Shown here piece by piece: positions 49,187 through 60,714 of a stretch of 64,000 bases of DNA. Source of the DNA: Isoetes taiwanensis (taxonomy: Eukaryota; Streptophyta; Lycopodiopsida; Isoetales; Isoetaceae). The stretch is taken from the NCBI GenBank assembly GCA_021234155.1, contig JAJEKV010000386.1, forward strand, positions 117,931-181,930, given 5' to 3'. The notes under the pieces are model-generated. The model ran no database searches, was not told where the DNA came from, and saw nothing but the letters and a program-made list of their open reading frames with translations. Position 1 is the stretch's first letter, and every line of letters starts with the position of its first letter. The position numbers were made by a program, and so were the translations under genes.

Positions 49187-49630
49187 AGACTGAGACCCCT
49201 ACAGTCAAGCGACGGCGGAAGTCCACCGCCCACAAGTCGGGAAGTGCATACAAGGAGAAGCTCAAAACCATTGGGGGTATTGGGAAGTCGACAAACTCTG
49301 CCCGCCGGCAAGACTGAGTGGATGTAGCCTGGCCTCCCCCGGTATAGGCCTGACACCATAGCCGTAAGGGAGATTCGAAAGTACCAGAAGACGATCGAGC
49401 TTCTGCTGCAGAAGCTCCATTTCCAGTGCCTGGTTTGAGAAATAGCACAAGCCTTCCAGACCGATCTGCGGTTCTAGACTTTTGTTATGCTTGCACTTCA
49501 GGAGGCCGCCGAAGATTACTTGGTAGCCCTTTTTGGGGATGCCAACCTTTGTGCCACCCATGCCAAAAGGGTCACCATTATGACCAAGGATCTAGCTCTT
49601 GCCCAAAGGATTTGAGGAGATCACAATTAG
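49187..49630 (+). pseudogene. Histone H3-like module 1 of the LTR element
   Basis: From 49340 one frame carries an H3 core without length changes: [84 protein letters not shown] and RI. It has three internal stops at conserved codons: TGA 49436-49438 (Arg), TAG 49475-49477 (Gln) and TGA 49613-49615 (Arg). Upstream, in another frame (49201 on), is a basic tail with VKRRRKSTAHKSG, reminiscent of the ARKSTGGK tail motif of H3. Loop 1 has canonical H3 length, unlike the longer loop of CENH3. The 3' end is followed 213 bp later by the second ORF. Confidence 0.8.
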
Positions 49631-49842
49631 CTTGCTTGTCAAGCATCTCTCTTGTACAAATTTTACATGTAAATATAAGAAAATTTTGACTGTCTAAATT
49701 CTTTTATGAAAATAAAGTAATCAATTAATTATTATTAAGACTGATGCTGACATCAACATAAAAAGCTAAAGATAAAGTACACCTAATAGCCTTGAGGGTT
49801 TTATTTTTTCTTGCTCCTCTTGTTTCCTTCCTCCTCCTCCAA

Positions 49843-50617
49843 ATGGCGACCCCAAACCTCCTTCAATGGTACCAAGACGGAGAACATTGGGATCCTCAAG
49901 TCACATTTGACCTCCTGCATCCCTTTCTACTCCAAAGGGTGGACCTTATCACCAACATGCAGGCCCACCCTGATTACGCGGCTTTTCTTGAGTTCTATAC
50001 TCAAGAGATGCTCCCTCTCTGTATTCCCCTAGGGGATCCTCCCCAACTCTACCTAAAGAGAGTTATTGTGAGGGAGATGTGAGGGGACGACTCTCATGCC
50101 CATGATGTTCTCAGGGGGAAGTTCAGATGGGGCAGAAACACGCCCGTCTTGATGCATGAGGGTCAGCAGTACCTTGAGGTGACTTTCGCGCTGGCCATAC
50201 TCATGGATCAGTATACAGAAGAAGAAACTTTGCCAGCAGAGAAGGGCAAAGCACCCGAACCCTCTGACGACGAGGACGACGAGCACATCGGAGAGGATCA
50301 CTTCTTCTGGTGGAGGCAATTAGCAGAGCAGATACCTTTACATTGAGACCAGGGGGCACGACTCACTGGTCTGGATGCCCTCTCGGTTATCCATCACCAA
50401 GGTCAAGAATACCTCCTACTGGAAGATATTATGTGGACCTACCACGTAGTTGTTGACCTTAAGAAGAAAGCGCATGTGCTTTATGAGCTCGCAGAGTACT
50501 TCATGGACGACTTTATCGACTACACCGGTTGAGCTCCCTACAGAAGTGCAGTAATTACTCCAGTTCCATCAGGAGACTATCGAGCTGGCTGACACACTCC
50601 TCAAGCTGAGAGATCTT
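49843..50617 (+). pseudogene. Second ORF, copy 1 (MATPNLL family)
   Basis: Starts ATG 49843: MATPNLLQWYQDGEHW, then FDLLHPFLLQRVDLI, DYAAFLEFYTQEM and a TGA at 50080-50082 where copy 2 has TTG. The frame then shifts; 50149-50346 carries QQYLEVTFALAILMDQY and an acidic linker (PEPSDDEDDE). Further pieces reach [16 protein letters not shown], which runs into H3 module 2. The family is unknown to me. The upstream 5' flank is CT-rich, as in copy 2. Confidence 0.5.
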
Positions 50618-51030
50618 ATGCTCCAAGACTCCCCGTCTCAGCCTCGCCCGATAACAGGGGGCAAGACCCTGTCCAAAAAGCCGATGCAGCCTCAAAAACC
50701 AGCGCAGCCAAAGAAGCTGCATCGGTATAGGCCTGGCACCATAGCCTTAAGGGAGATTCGAAAGTACCAGAAGACGACTGAGCTTCTACTACTAAAGCTC
50801 CATTTCCAGCGCCTGGTTTGAGAAATAGCACAAGCCTTCCAGACCAATCTGCAGTTCCAGACTTTTGCTATGCTTGCGCTTCAGGAGGCCGGCGAAGATT
50901 ACTTGGTAGCCCTTTTTGGGGATGCCAACCTTTGTGCCATCCATGCCAAAAGGTCACCATTATGACCAAGGATCTAGCTTTCGCCCGAAGGATTTTGGGG
51001 AGATCACAAATAGCTTGCTTGTCAAGCATC
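50618..51030 (+). pseudogene. Histone H3-like module 2, fused to the second ORF
   Basis: An open frame from 50618 ([15 protein letters not shown]) continues through a lysine/proline-rich tail ([16 protein letters not shown]) into [32 protein letters not shown], a TGA at 50819-50821 (the same Arg codon as in module 1), [40 protein letters not shown] and HAKR. A one-base loss near 50951 shifts the rest ([14 protein letters not shown]) to another frame. The [10 protein letters not shown] join resembles H3 VKKPHRYRPG. The shared TGA shows the two modules come from one duplication. Confidence 0.85.
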
Positions 51031-51242
51031 TCTCTTGTACAAATTTTGCATGTAAATATAAGAAAATTTTGACTGTCTAAATTCTTTTCTGAGAATAAAG
51101 TAATTATTTAATTACTATTAAGACTGGCGCTGGCGTCAGCATAAAAAGTTAAAGATAAAGTACACCTAATAGCCTTTAGGGTTTCATTTTTTTTTCTTGC
51201 TCCTCTTGTTTCCTTCCTCCTCCTCCACGACTTGCATCCGCA

Positions 51243-52400
51243 ATGGCGACCCCAAACCTCCTTCAATGGTACCAAGACGGAGAACATTGGTATCCTCAAG
51301 TCCCATTTGACCTCCTGCAGCCCTTTCTACTCCAAAGGGTGGACCTTATCACCAACATGCAGGCCCACCCTGATTACGCGGCTTTTCTTGAGTTCTATAC
51401 TCAAGAGATGCTCCCTCTCTGTATTCCCCTGGGGGATCCTCTCCAGCTCTACCTAAAGAGAGTTATTGTGAGGGAGATGTTGGGGGGCGACTCTCATGCC
51501 CATGATGTTCTCAGGGGGAGCTCAGATGGGGCAGAAACATGCCCGTCTTGATGCATCAGGGCCAGCAGTACCTTGAGATGACTTTCGCACTGGCCATACT
51601 CATGGATCAGTATATAGAAGAAGAAACTTTGCCAGCAGAGAAGGGCAAAGCACCCGAACCCTCTGACGACGAGGACGACGAGTACATCCGAGAGAATCAC
51701 TTCGTTCGGTGGAGGCAATTAGCAGAATAGATACCTTTATACCGAGACCAGGGTGCGCGACTCACTGGTCTAGATGCCCTTCCGGTTATCCCAGGGTCAA
51801 GAATACCTCCTACTAGAAGATATTATGCGGACCTACCACGTAGTTGCTGACCTTAAGAAGAAAGCGCATGTGCTAGACGACTTTATCGACTTTACGCTCC
51901 CTACAGAAGTGTAGCAATTACTCCAGTTCCACTAGGAGACCATCGAGCTGGCTGACACACTCCTCAGGCTAAGAGATCTTATGCTCCAAGACCCCCCATC
52001 TCAGCCGCCTCAGGAAGCTTTTACTGCCATGGGACCTCACGTCCCGAATATTAATATGGTGGATATTCCTTCAGAATCAGATGAAGAAGGAGAGGATCTT
52101 TATGACAACAAGGGTCATCTGAAGAAGAAAAGAAGGAACTCAAGGAGGAAGAGGTCACCATGGATCTCGACAAGGAAGTAGCTACCTCTATCACACCAGA
52201 GGCTAGAGCGTTGGGAAATCACCTTACGCGCTTCTTCCTTTCAGCTTTCCAGCAGGGACATGTCCTTTTTGTGGCACGAGACCTAGCCCCAGAGGCCGAA
52301 TCATCATGGTGGAACCTCCGCATTGTCCACCTTGGCAAGCCATAAGAAGCTCCCATATCGCACCTTCACCTATGTGCTGGTAAGACGGGACTTCGATCTG
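51243..52400 (+). pseudogene. Second ORF, copy 2, with QGH-domain C-terminus
   Basis: Starts ATG 51243 and stays open to 51551 (102 codons), then shifts as copy 1 does. It keeps [21 protein letters not shown] (about 51945-52005), but here no H3 follows. Instead it continues to an acidic SESDEEGEDLYD, a basic HLKKKRRNSRRKR and the segment MDLDKEVAT...LSAFQQGHVLFVARDLAPEAE (52160-52345). That last segment matches the minus copy at 35848-35543. Function unknown. Confidence 0.5.
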
Positions 52401-52599
52401 ACTGTCTTGGGGCAGGATATAGCGTCGTAGATGAGCATGAAGCTCCTTGTGGCGCCCCTTTGGCCACAGCTTACCCTCCGGGAATTGCCTCTGTCACGGC
52501 CCGCACCATCAGCCCCAGAGTTACTTTGTTACGACACCGTCAGCCACTTCCCCCTCCTATGCCGATGGATCAGGATGTAGGACATGGGTCTTCAACATA

Positions 52600-53285
52600 A
52601 TTCTAGCTATTGTAAAGTATGGTCTTCGGCCATTGCGATATATGTATTAGTTGTATAGGCATTTCTATGCCATTTTTAATACAAACTTTGATCTTCCTAT
52701 ATTGGTTTTCTCTCTTTCTGATGAATTCTGAGAATCGGGTACAATTTATTAATTGTACATCTATTAAGGGATCTGTTACAGGGACAGATATGCCATATTA
52801 TGCCACTAAAGGGTGGAAAATTATCACGTTCCTTCGAGACAAAACTGTCCACAACTTACAATGCACAATGCGACGAAGTTGGTCCTACTGGGACTTACCA
52901 ACGGAGAAGCATTCCTGGATGCAGATGATCACCTATGGGAACTTTATCGGGCCATAAACAACTTGTTCAATCTCTTAATTATAAAACCCACCCTGGATTA
53001 TCAGGATATCATCATCCAGGTTTGGCACAAATATAATCTAGTATACACCGTAAGGGATAGTATCCTTCATACGATACTCCATCCATTCACAGTGCCAGTA
53101 GAATATAATCTTGTATAACCATCTTGTATAAGTAAAGTTTCATCTATGTTGTCCGTGTGGACATTATACCAAATGTAACCTTACGTTCTATCTTAATATC
53201 AAGCAATTTCGTATTAATGGTCTTATGATAATCATGTTGACATGTTGTGCTTATCTCAATTTCATTTATATTTTAGACGGTGCAC
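52600..53285 (+). other. Region without recognised content between second ORF and gag
   Basis: AT-rich. A 101-codon ORF (52813-53118, NGEAFLDADDHLWELYRAIN) has no recognised relatives. No LTR or PBS seen, so the gag-pol part has no 5' LTR of its own here. Confidence 0.4.
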
Positions 53286-53389
53286 GCCCCCCTCCATAGG
53301 CGATACCACTGCAACCTGGTCGTCTTACTCCAGAGTTAGCTTACTGAGCTCCAAGCATATGTACTTCATAACAATCCACCACCGGCGCC

Positions 53390-54390
53390 GCAGGAGTATG
53401 GGCCTGAGATTCTTGTTTTAGCAAACCAGCAGCCACCACCACCTGCACTAGTATATGCTCCAATTACATCCAACCGCTCAAAGCGTACACGGAGCAGCTC
53501 ATCATCCGATGATACTTCTGAATCGTCTAAGTCATCAGAGTCTTCTGAATCAGAAGGTGATCATGCCAAATAAAAAAAAAAGGATTACTAGAAAATCGTA
53601 GACTCTGCCATTACTAGCATCTGGAAGAACCGCAAGTTGGCGCAGTTCTCGGGAAAAACCAGGTCGGGAGTGGATGCCGAATCTTGGCTAGATGAGATGC
53701 ATGAGTTCAGAAAATCCTATGGAATGACAGAAAAGGATGTTGGCAAGGTTGTCACCACTAATCTTATAGGGGCTGCCCATATTAGTGGAAAGGATACTCC
53801 CGCTCTCATGGATTGACTCGGGGTAGGTGCCGATACAAGGTTTTTGCCAAAGCCTTTAAGTCTCACTATGTTCCCAGAGCTCATCGCTCTCAACATATTC
53901 AAATCTTTTATTGTCTGGAGCAAAAGAACATGACCGTCTAAGCATATACGGATGAGTTCATGAGGTTACGATTGTATGTCCCAGGGATAAATGAGCGCAG
54001 GGCAATTGAGGGATACATTGAGGGGTTATCCCATGCTCTCAAGAAGATGGTTCGAGCCATTGACCCCAAAATAGTAGCGGAAGCAGAGGAAGGCTCTTAG
54101 CTTGGAGGGGGACACCCCTAAGTACCAGCCCCCACGCCCCTCTACTTTTGCTCAGAAAAGGGGTTATGCACCATACCGGGGGTGCTCACCTAGTCCGGGG
54201 CCTCCTGCCTCGACTAGATATCAAAAGCCGAATAAGAGAGTGTCCTTTATGGTACCGGAGAAGTCATCCAATACTGCAGGAGCTTTCTGAGACATTTTCC
54301 AAGCCATCTCGAAGGAAGCTTGCGGCCAATTATGCAGGGACAAAGCTTGTTATCGGTGTTTCCGACCGGGACACCGCATGCAGGACTGCC
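53390..54390 (+). pseudogene. Ty3/gypsy gag with CCHC zinc knuckle
   Basis: The Ser-rich N-terminus (RTRSSSSSDDTSESSKSSE) is followed by gypsy-type gag in shifting frames: FSGKTRSGVDAESWLDEMHE, YGMTEKDVGKVVTTNLIGAA, HYVPRAHRSQHIQIFYCLEQ, KNMTV, YTDEFMRLRLYVPGINERRA, YIEGLSHALKKMVRAIDPK, and a Pro-rich linker. The zinc knuckle CYRCFRPGHRMQDC (54348-54389) has the C-X2-C-X4-H-X4-C spacing. Several stops and frameshifts make it inactive. Confidence 0.8.
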
Positions 54391-54559
54391 CCTATATCAC
54401 ACAAGCTGTGCAAGCCGCCTTTGCCGAAGTGGATTGGGATGGCACAATGGACCTGAACCAGACACTATTGCTGATGACGAGGCACCAGACTATATACAAG
54501 GTGAGCCTCACATTTATGCCGCCATTGAGACATGTCAAGCAGATAGTCAACCTTCTGTC

Positions 54560-54969
54560 ATATCCACGGTTGGCCAAGTAGACAGTAATCCCTTTTTATC
54601 ATTCTTATAGACACCGGCAATATGCACAATTTTGCCTCCCCTAGAATGGCAGTAGCTTTACAGTTGATTCCCTTGAAGTCAAAGCCACATCTAGTTATGT
54701 TGGCTAGTGGGGCCGTATGCCACACACAGGGTCGCCGTATCAATTTGAACATTCAGTTACCAGGAACACCTATTGCTCTAGCAGCCGAGATCATGAACAT
54801 TGGCCGTTATGACCTTATTGTGGGTATGGAATTCTTGGCTGTCGCAAAGACAAACATTGACTGTGAAAAGCGAGAAGTCACATTTAATGCAGCTAATGGA
54901 GCCCGAATAACCATAGCAGGTAAACCAGTTATCCCAATTATACAATATCTCAGTACATCAGTTGGATAG
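54560..54969 (+). pseudogene. Retroviral-type aspartic protease of the gypsy element
   Basis: The catalytic DTG (54610-54618) lies in LIDTGNMHNFAS, and the flap/C-terminal part reads GRYDLIVGMEFLAVAKTNID, CEKREVTF, the usual gypsy layout. Open from 54607 to the stop at 54967-54969. It is preceded by a frame break from gag. Confidence 0.8.
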
Positions 54970-55255
54970 GGCTATCAAGAAGTCTCAAGTTGCTTGTATG
55001 ATTCGACTTACTTCAGTAGACGCCAAGTCCAAACAAGATGAAGTTATTGATAGCTTGCCTCCAGCAATAGCAATTGTTCTTCGGGGATACCACGATCTCT
55101 TTCCAGATGAGATGCATAGATTACCACCTTTTAGAGGCGTGGAATGTGAAATTACTCTAGAACCAGACACCAAGCCTACCAGTAAGGCCCCATACAGAAT
55201 GAGTACACCTGATCGCAGGATACCTGCCTATATGGACGTCCTGGACTTTGCGTAG
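54962..55255 (+). pseudogene. Gypsy RT N-terminus joined to a pol C-terminal end
   Basis: Begins 8 bp before the end of the protease frame. YHDLFPDEMHRLPPFRGVE, CEITLEPDTKPTSKAPYRMS is the classic start of Ty3/gypsy RT. Directly after YRMS comes PDRRIPAYMDVLDFA and a stop, only 13 bp before the polypurine tract. The RT catalytic core, RNase H and integrase are missing, so an internal deletion joined RT to the very end of pol. Confidence 0.75.
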
Positions 55256-55256
55256 A

Positions 55257-55270
55257 TTTAGGGGGGTAAG
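55257..55270 (+). promoter_or_regulatory. Polypurine tract
   Basis: TTTAGGGGGGTAAG immediately before the TG that starts the LTR. Confidence 0.6.
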
Positions 55271-55936
55271 TGGGGTGCGGATGCGGGTGCTGCAGATGTG
55301 GCATGTATTCTCTAGCACACCCATGGAACCATTGTGATTCGGGAGGAGATGCTTCTCTGACCGGCCTCATCGGACTGGGGAGATGTAACCCGTAGTAGTC
55401 TCATAGGGTGATTCCTTGGGATTGCATCTCTGGAGGGCTACAATCATGCCATAGCATGTTTCAGCCTATCTGCAAAGTGTGCACAAGAGGGACGGATGGA
55501 GTGGACTACCCTAGCCATTGTTCTATGCCAGCCAACGCCATGTTATACTTCCGTCTACTGTTATCTTGAGGCCCTGACCGTCAGTTGACCCCATGAAGTC
55601 TGAGCCCAGGGTAGCACCCCTGTTATGGTGGGTTACTTATGTTACTTTGTGCTTGTATTTCATTTAGTTGATCATGATGGATGGGCCACCCTTCCTGGTG
55701 GTATAGTTATTTGAGCATGATTGTTGTATGCTAACATGTATGTATGCTTCCGTTGTATAGGATTCCCATAGAGGACGTGGGACAAATGACACCTCCGTGT
55801 TCCTTGCCCGGACACTTGCCCATCCCAAGTGGTCCGAGTATGACGAAGGGCCCTACCATGGTGATGTAGTCGCCACGGGAGGGGAATTCCCGTATTTGTA
55901 CGATGAGAACATCGTATAGATTCTGGGAACGTCACA
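55271..55936 (+). repeat. 3' LTR of the plus-strand gypsy element (666 bp)
   Basis: TG...CA ends (TGGGG at 55271, GTCACA at 55936). Homologous along its length to the LTR at 39158-39773, in opposite orientation, but clearly diverged and 50 bp longer. Confidence 0.65.
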
Positions 55937-56840
55937 CATTGAATGGTAAATTAAGTCATTCGACCACTCAAAGGATTGCAAGACGTATATGATATTCGTA
56001 CTTGGAATAAGAACCCAAATTCTGTATCCAAAGCATTCAAGCTGAGGACATTACATTGTTGTTTTATTTTGTAAACCTGAAAATGCTATTCACATACATT
56101 AATTATGTTAGTTACAACTGGAAAATTGTTTCTATTGTTTAGAGGTTGAAAGGAGCATTAAACTATCTAACACCACTTAGTGGATGGATTCGTCACAAGC
56201 ATGAATACATATTTGTCAAGATGCATTTCATATTCTTTTTTTTGCCAGAAGCAAGGAACAAAGATTCTCTTTCGCTTTCTAATAGGCATCAAAACGAAAA
56301 AGCAAATTGGAGGAAAACCAAAGACATGTAGACAACAAAGTCAAATATAAGCCTCTGTTTTATTTTAGAGCAAGCTTTAGGGTTCTTTTCCGTTTTCCAA
56401 GACTAACATTAAATCACCAATGATAATAGCATTGATTCTTCCAAAATCTAATGTAGTGAAACAAGAAGCCTAATAATTTGTCCTTATGGATCACAAAATT
56501 CATCCTGGACTTTGGATCGATGTTAGATTCAACTGTAGCTTACTATTGTGCTTCAGTCTCTAGGACAAATTCATACTAACTATTTTTCAGTAGGGTTAGG
56601 CATATTCACATCTAAATGGAATAGTTAAGGTTCATTTATGTGGAAAAAATATGATAAAGAACGCGCCTTTTCGATAAAAATGAATTTGTAACTTGGTACA
56701 CCTCCCTTAGCAATATAAATTGCAATGCTCATCCTAACGTTTGTTTTAAGTGTGTTATTCCTACATGTAAATATTGAATATATGCTAAAGTACTCAAGAT
56801 ATAAAATAAAGCTAGTAAACATAGAATTTAGAAGTTCTTT
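55937..56840. other. AT-rich spacer, nothing recognised
   Basis: No ORF or repeat of note. Confidence 0.4.
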
Positions 56841-56844
56841 TTTT

Positions 56845-59520
56845 TTTTTTTGAATTGAATTGTATTGTATTGGATTGGATTGAATCGATTTTATCGTCCA
56901 CGGAGACCAATCGGCCATAAGACCCAATAAAGGAGCGCAACCGGCCCCAAAGGATTTTCAAGGGAAATAAAGCGCGGCAGTAATAAGAATGCTGATAAAC
57001 TGTACAAATATACATTATGAAATATATATACATGTCATCCAAGGCCATAGCTGAGCCCTCATATCTATGACCTCCTGAAGGTACGAACCCAACATCTATA
57101 CTGAAGTCATGTTAAATAATACATGTAGTAGCTGGTCGGGCCTGACCAACTCAGCATCCCAGATTTGTGCATATGCTGAACAGCTCTGCAGAGTGTGGCA
57201 CTTATCTTCAACGGCTCCCCACTCGCAGCACTAACAAACCATGTTCTGGCATGGCTTCCCAATTCATCTGCATGTCTCGATTTGGAGACGGTGTGCATCT
57301 ATACGAATTGAAACAATGAGTCTACGCTTCTTCAGAGGCAGATGTGTACACAGGTGGCATTGTGGCTCCATTCCAATGTGGGATTTATGTAATGCTGATT
57401 ATATGTTGTCTTGACCTATTCAAGGGCGCTGGCATCCCAAAGCTTGCTAAGGAATCAAGCATCAAGGTACCACCTCAAGCTATGGCGATCTGCTTTCATT
57501 TGCACCTGTATACACCCGTGTTCCTGTACATTCCACCTGGCCAGCCACTGAGCACTCCTTTCCCTCCAGCAGGCCTTGAGGTGTCGTGGCTCTATTGCTA
57601 GGTGTAAGCCAAGTTGGGGAGATGGGCATCGTCCATATTGTAGATGATGTGGCGAGCAAGGGCTACCTCTGAAGAGGCAAAAAACTTGTCCCTTACAACA
57701 GGATTTGATATGGGACCATGGGCTCCCAGTGCCCACGCCAAGAAGGCTTTCTGCATTTGCTCCAAGTCATTCCAGGTAGTAAAAGATACTACTGGGCCCC
57801 AGGTTTTGAACCCATATAGAAGGATGGGCTATACCAAGACTTTAAACAGGTTGGACTGATGGGCCCAATCATATAGCTCTACTCTGTGGCTGTTCTTTTG
57901 CATTGCATATAGTGCCTTCCAACCTGTCATCGCTCGTAACCGAATGGAAGTGTCCCAATACATGATAAAAGGAAACTCCACACCCAAATACTTATAGGCG
58001 GGCGTCACTTCCACATTCTGCCCCTGGTAACTAAAGGAAGGAGGCCTTGACTGATGTGAAAATGATATGGCGACCTCCTTAGTCTTGGCCAGATTAATGC
58101 GCATGTCAGTGGCCTGACAGAATGTATCCAGGGCATTGAGATGGTGCTATATATCCTTCAAATGATGAGCTAGGAGGTCCACATCATCAGAATATATTAG
58201 TTTCCTGGTGATTTGGTGCAGAAGTTGAGCTCCATTGCCCCCATTATCAGCAAGTCAGCTCTCCAACTAATCAATATAGAGACCAAACAGTGTCGGAGAG
58301 AGAGGACATCCGTGATGGATCCCGATACTACCGTCGAATGGTTGCCTTCCGACTGTATGGTCTGAGCATATCTCATATAGCATGTAAACTACATTCTACA
58401 GGTTCGTAGAAACCTCCAGCGTCACAATCTTGCCCACAGCTTTTTCAGAGGACAGTATTAAAATCCTTGGCAAAGTCAACAAAGCAAAAATATAGGTCCT
58501 GCCGACAGTTCCTACTATCTTCAACCAGAGTCCGCAACATGAAGATGTGGTCAATGATTGAGTATCAGAGTCTGAATCCCGCCTACTGAGGGTCTGTACT
58601 TCTGCTGCCTTTGCCCAATCCATCAATTGCTGCTCTAGAATTCCGACCAGCAGTTTTGCAAATACTGAACTGATCATGATTGTCCTAAAGTTGTTGGGCA
58701 GTGCGAGTTGTCTGCCTTGTAGATGGGAACAACTAGGCAGTGAAAAACCTTCCTATAATGCCCTGTTGAACAAGGTAGTTAGGACTGGTACTATGGATGG
58801 CCCAACCCATTTGAGTAATTCTGCTTACATATCATCCAAGTTTGCCACTTTTCTATTGGCTACATGCTATAAGCCCTGGTGAACATGTGCCCCTATGATT
58901 TCCAGTGCCGATCCTTCCTGCAGGGTCTCATGCACCCTGAAGATCATAAAATTGCTGCAGGCATTTTTCCCACTAGTCGAGGGTGAGGTTCCCTACAGGC
59001 TGCACTAGCTTTCTGAGCACCCTTCGCCAAAAGATCCTGGGATGACAATCCAGGAGGTAGAACATTTCGGTTTGGTGTCCGGCAATGTACCTGAATTTTT
59101 TAACCTTGAGAAAAGTGCAATATTGCCTGGTTGCGTGTGGGCGTAGAGCAGGATCTATGGCGTGGCAGAGCCAACTTTTGAGTTTCTTACACTTAGCATC
59201 AAACGATTGGTTATACGTGAAGATTTGGTCCCCGAGGTCCATCGAGGATAGCTTCTCCCAAAGCACTTTCGGCAGCCACCCTGCACATGTCAATCGCTGG
59301 TGAGAAACTGTCGCACAGGGGGTTCAAATGGCCTGCCAAGCTAGCTGCAAGTAAAGTGGCAGGTGGTCTGAGTCTGCCTCTTCATCTCTGCTATTTGTGT
59401 CCATCTAGAGGTGTTTGACCATATGCATGTCCTGCTTGGCCATCAACACATAGTCCACCACACTGGATCCACCCCCTAATTCTCTTGCCTATAAGTGCAC
59501 TTGCGGGAGGCCACTATGCT
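56845..59520 (-). mobile_element. 5'-truncated LINE (non-LTR retrotransposon)
   Basis: On the minus strand: the C-terminal end of the endonuclease (SSVVDYVLM, DSDHLPLYLQL at about 59374-59345); linker (59293-58973); RT with RTIMISSVFAKLL, QAGFR, LYFCFVDFAKDFNTV (motif A), YSDDVDLLAHHLK (motif C, about 58194-58183), INLAKTKEVAISF and YKYLGVEF (thumb side); then C-terminal sequence to about 57455. The 3' end carries AATCCAATACAATTCAA-type repeats and a poly-A run (about 56890-56842). Many frameshifts and stops. The 5' end is lost near 59520 within the endonuclease. Confidence 0.8.
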
Positions 59521-59524
59521 AGTC

Positions 59525-60700
59525 CATTGCAAAATTACCAAGTCAAATAGTCGCATTTCATTAAAATGGGTCAAATTTTGATGATTGTGACTCATTCAGA
59601 GATATAAGAAAATAACTAGATTTTGCATTGAATCACTAGAAATAATTCAACAACAACTGGTTCATGTCTTTTTCTCGTAAAATCTACAAACAACTAGTGA
59701 AGAAAGTTCATAAAACTTCCAAGGGACATGCTCAAGATAACACACAAATAATATTATCTGTTCATACAATATTATAGCATGGAGGTCCATTTACCTCTTT
59801 AGGATCTTGTGTGTCTTGTCCTTTGCAATGTGACAAGCAGGATATGACCATAACATACACTCCACCATTTCTCTCCTTTGAGGATCACCAGGATTTGTCC
59901 TCCATTTTCTCTCCCAGCAGCCGGAGTAAGGTTCCTTCAAGGTTCTTGTACATGCCAATTCTGTTAGAATTCTGTTGGATGTCACAAGTTCAGGCACTGC
60001 TAAGCACTTTCAGCAAAAGCACATGTCCAGACAATACTTTCAGCATAGAATTTACATCCCCTTCTTATGATGGCCACTTGATTTACGGATCATGACGCAT
60101 CCAACAGCGAGGTCCTCGCTCAAATCATCTCCTCCAAAGGCTGTTACAGCTCCAGAAGAAAGTGAGGCTTTAGCAGTAAGCTTTTCATGTTATAAAATAC
60201 TGTTTTGGTGTTGTTATTTCAATGTCTTTTTCTGTGTTCTTATTTCCTTGTTTTTTTTTTCTAGAGAGGATCTCACTATCCCCTTTGATACCATTTCCAG
60301 CCCGACAAACCCCTATTCTCGATTTGCAAGTAACGAAGTAGCTATGGATCCGCCTTCTTCTTCGAACAAATCTGGCAAGTGCGTTCTTGAAGGGCCAGCT
60401 TCGATTTTTTCTCTGTTTAGGTTTACTATTTTTAGTCAGGTCAAGTTTAAGAACACTATTTAGATTGGCCATGGTTAGTGTTTTTATTTACCCATAGCCT
60501 TGAATCCACAAAAGGAACTGAGTGTCAACTAGGTATCTTTCACAAAGAAGGAAAAGATTGCAGAACAAGCATTTTCACTAAAGAAACCATAACATGTTCA
60601 TTGGATTGATCTATAAACACATTAAAAAAATTATAAAATCGCACTATCAGATCTAACTAACCCAGAATACATCATCCCTTGCAGGATTAGCATCATGACT
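59525..60700. other. Spacer with short ORFs only
   Basis: ORFs at 59811-60095 and 60092-60463 (plus) and 59997-59791 (minus) have no recognisable motifs. A poly-T tract follows at about 60252. Confidence 0.35.
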
Positions 60701-60714
60701 GCATATCCTGATGT

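Larger units (their letters stand above)
49187..55936 (+). mobile_element. Ty3/gypsy-type element with H3 modules upstream of gag (plus strand)
   Basis: Order: H3 module 1, second ORF copy 1, H3 module 2, second ORF copy 2, a 0.7-kb region without recognised content, gag, zinc knuckle, protease, truncated RT, PPT, 3' LTR. A 5' LTR and PBS were not found, and most of pol is deleted. That the upstream ORFs and the gag-pol part are one element rests on orientation, adjacency, and the minus-strand relative, where the same ORFs directly follow a homologous LTR and PBS. Confidence 0.5.

Noticed and set aside
49436-50821. TGA as selenocysteine or reassigned codon in the H3 modules
   Set aside because: The TGA replaces a conserved Arg, TAG also occurs, and frameshifts are present; decay is the simpler explanation.
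49340-51030. H3 modules as CENH3 (centromeric H3)
   Set aside because: Loop 1 has the canonical H3 length and the core is closer to canonical H3; the basic tails alone do not indicate CENH3.
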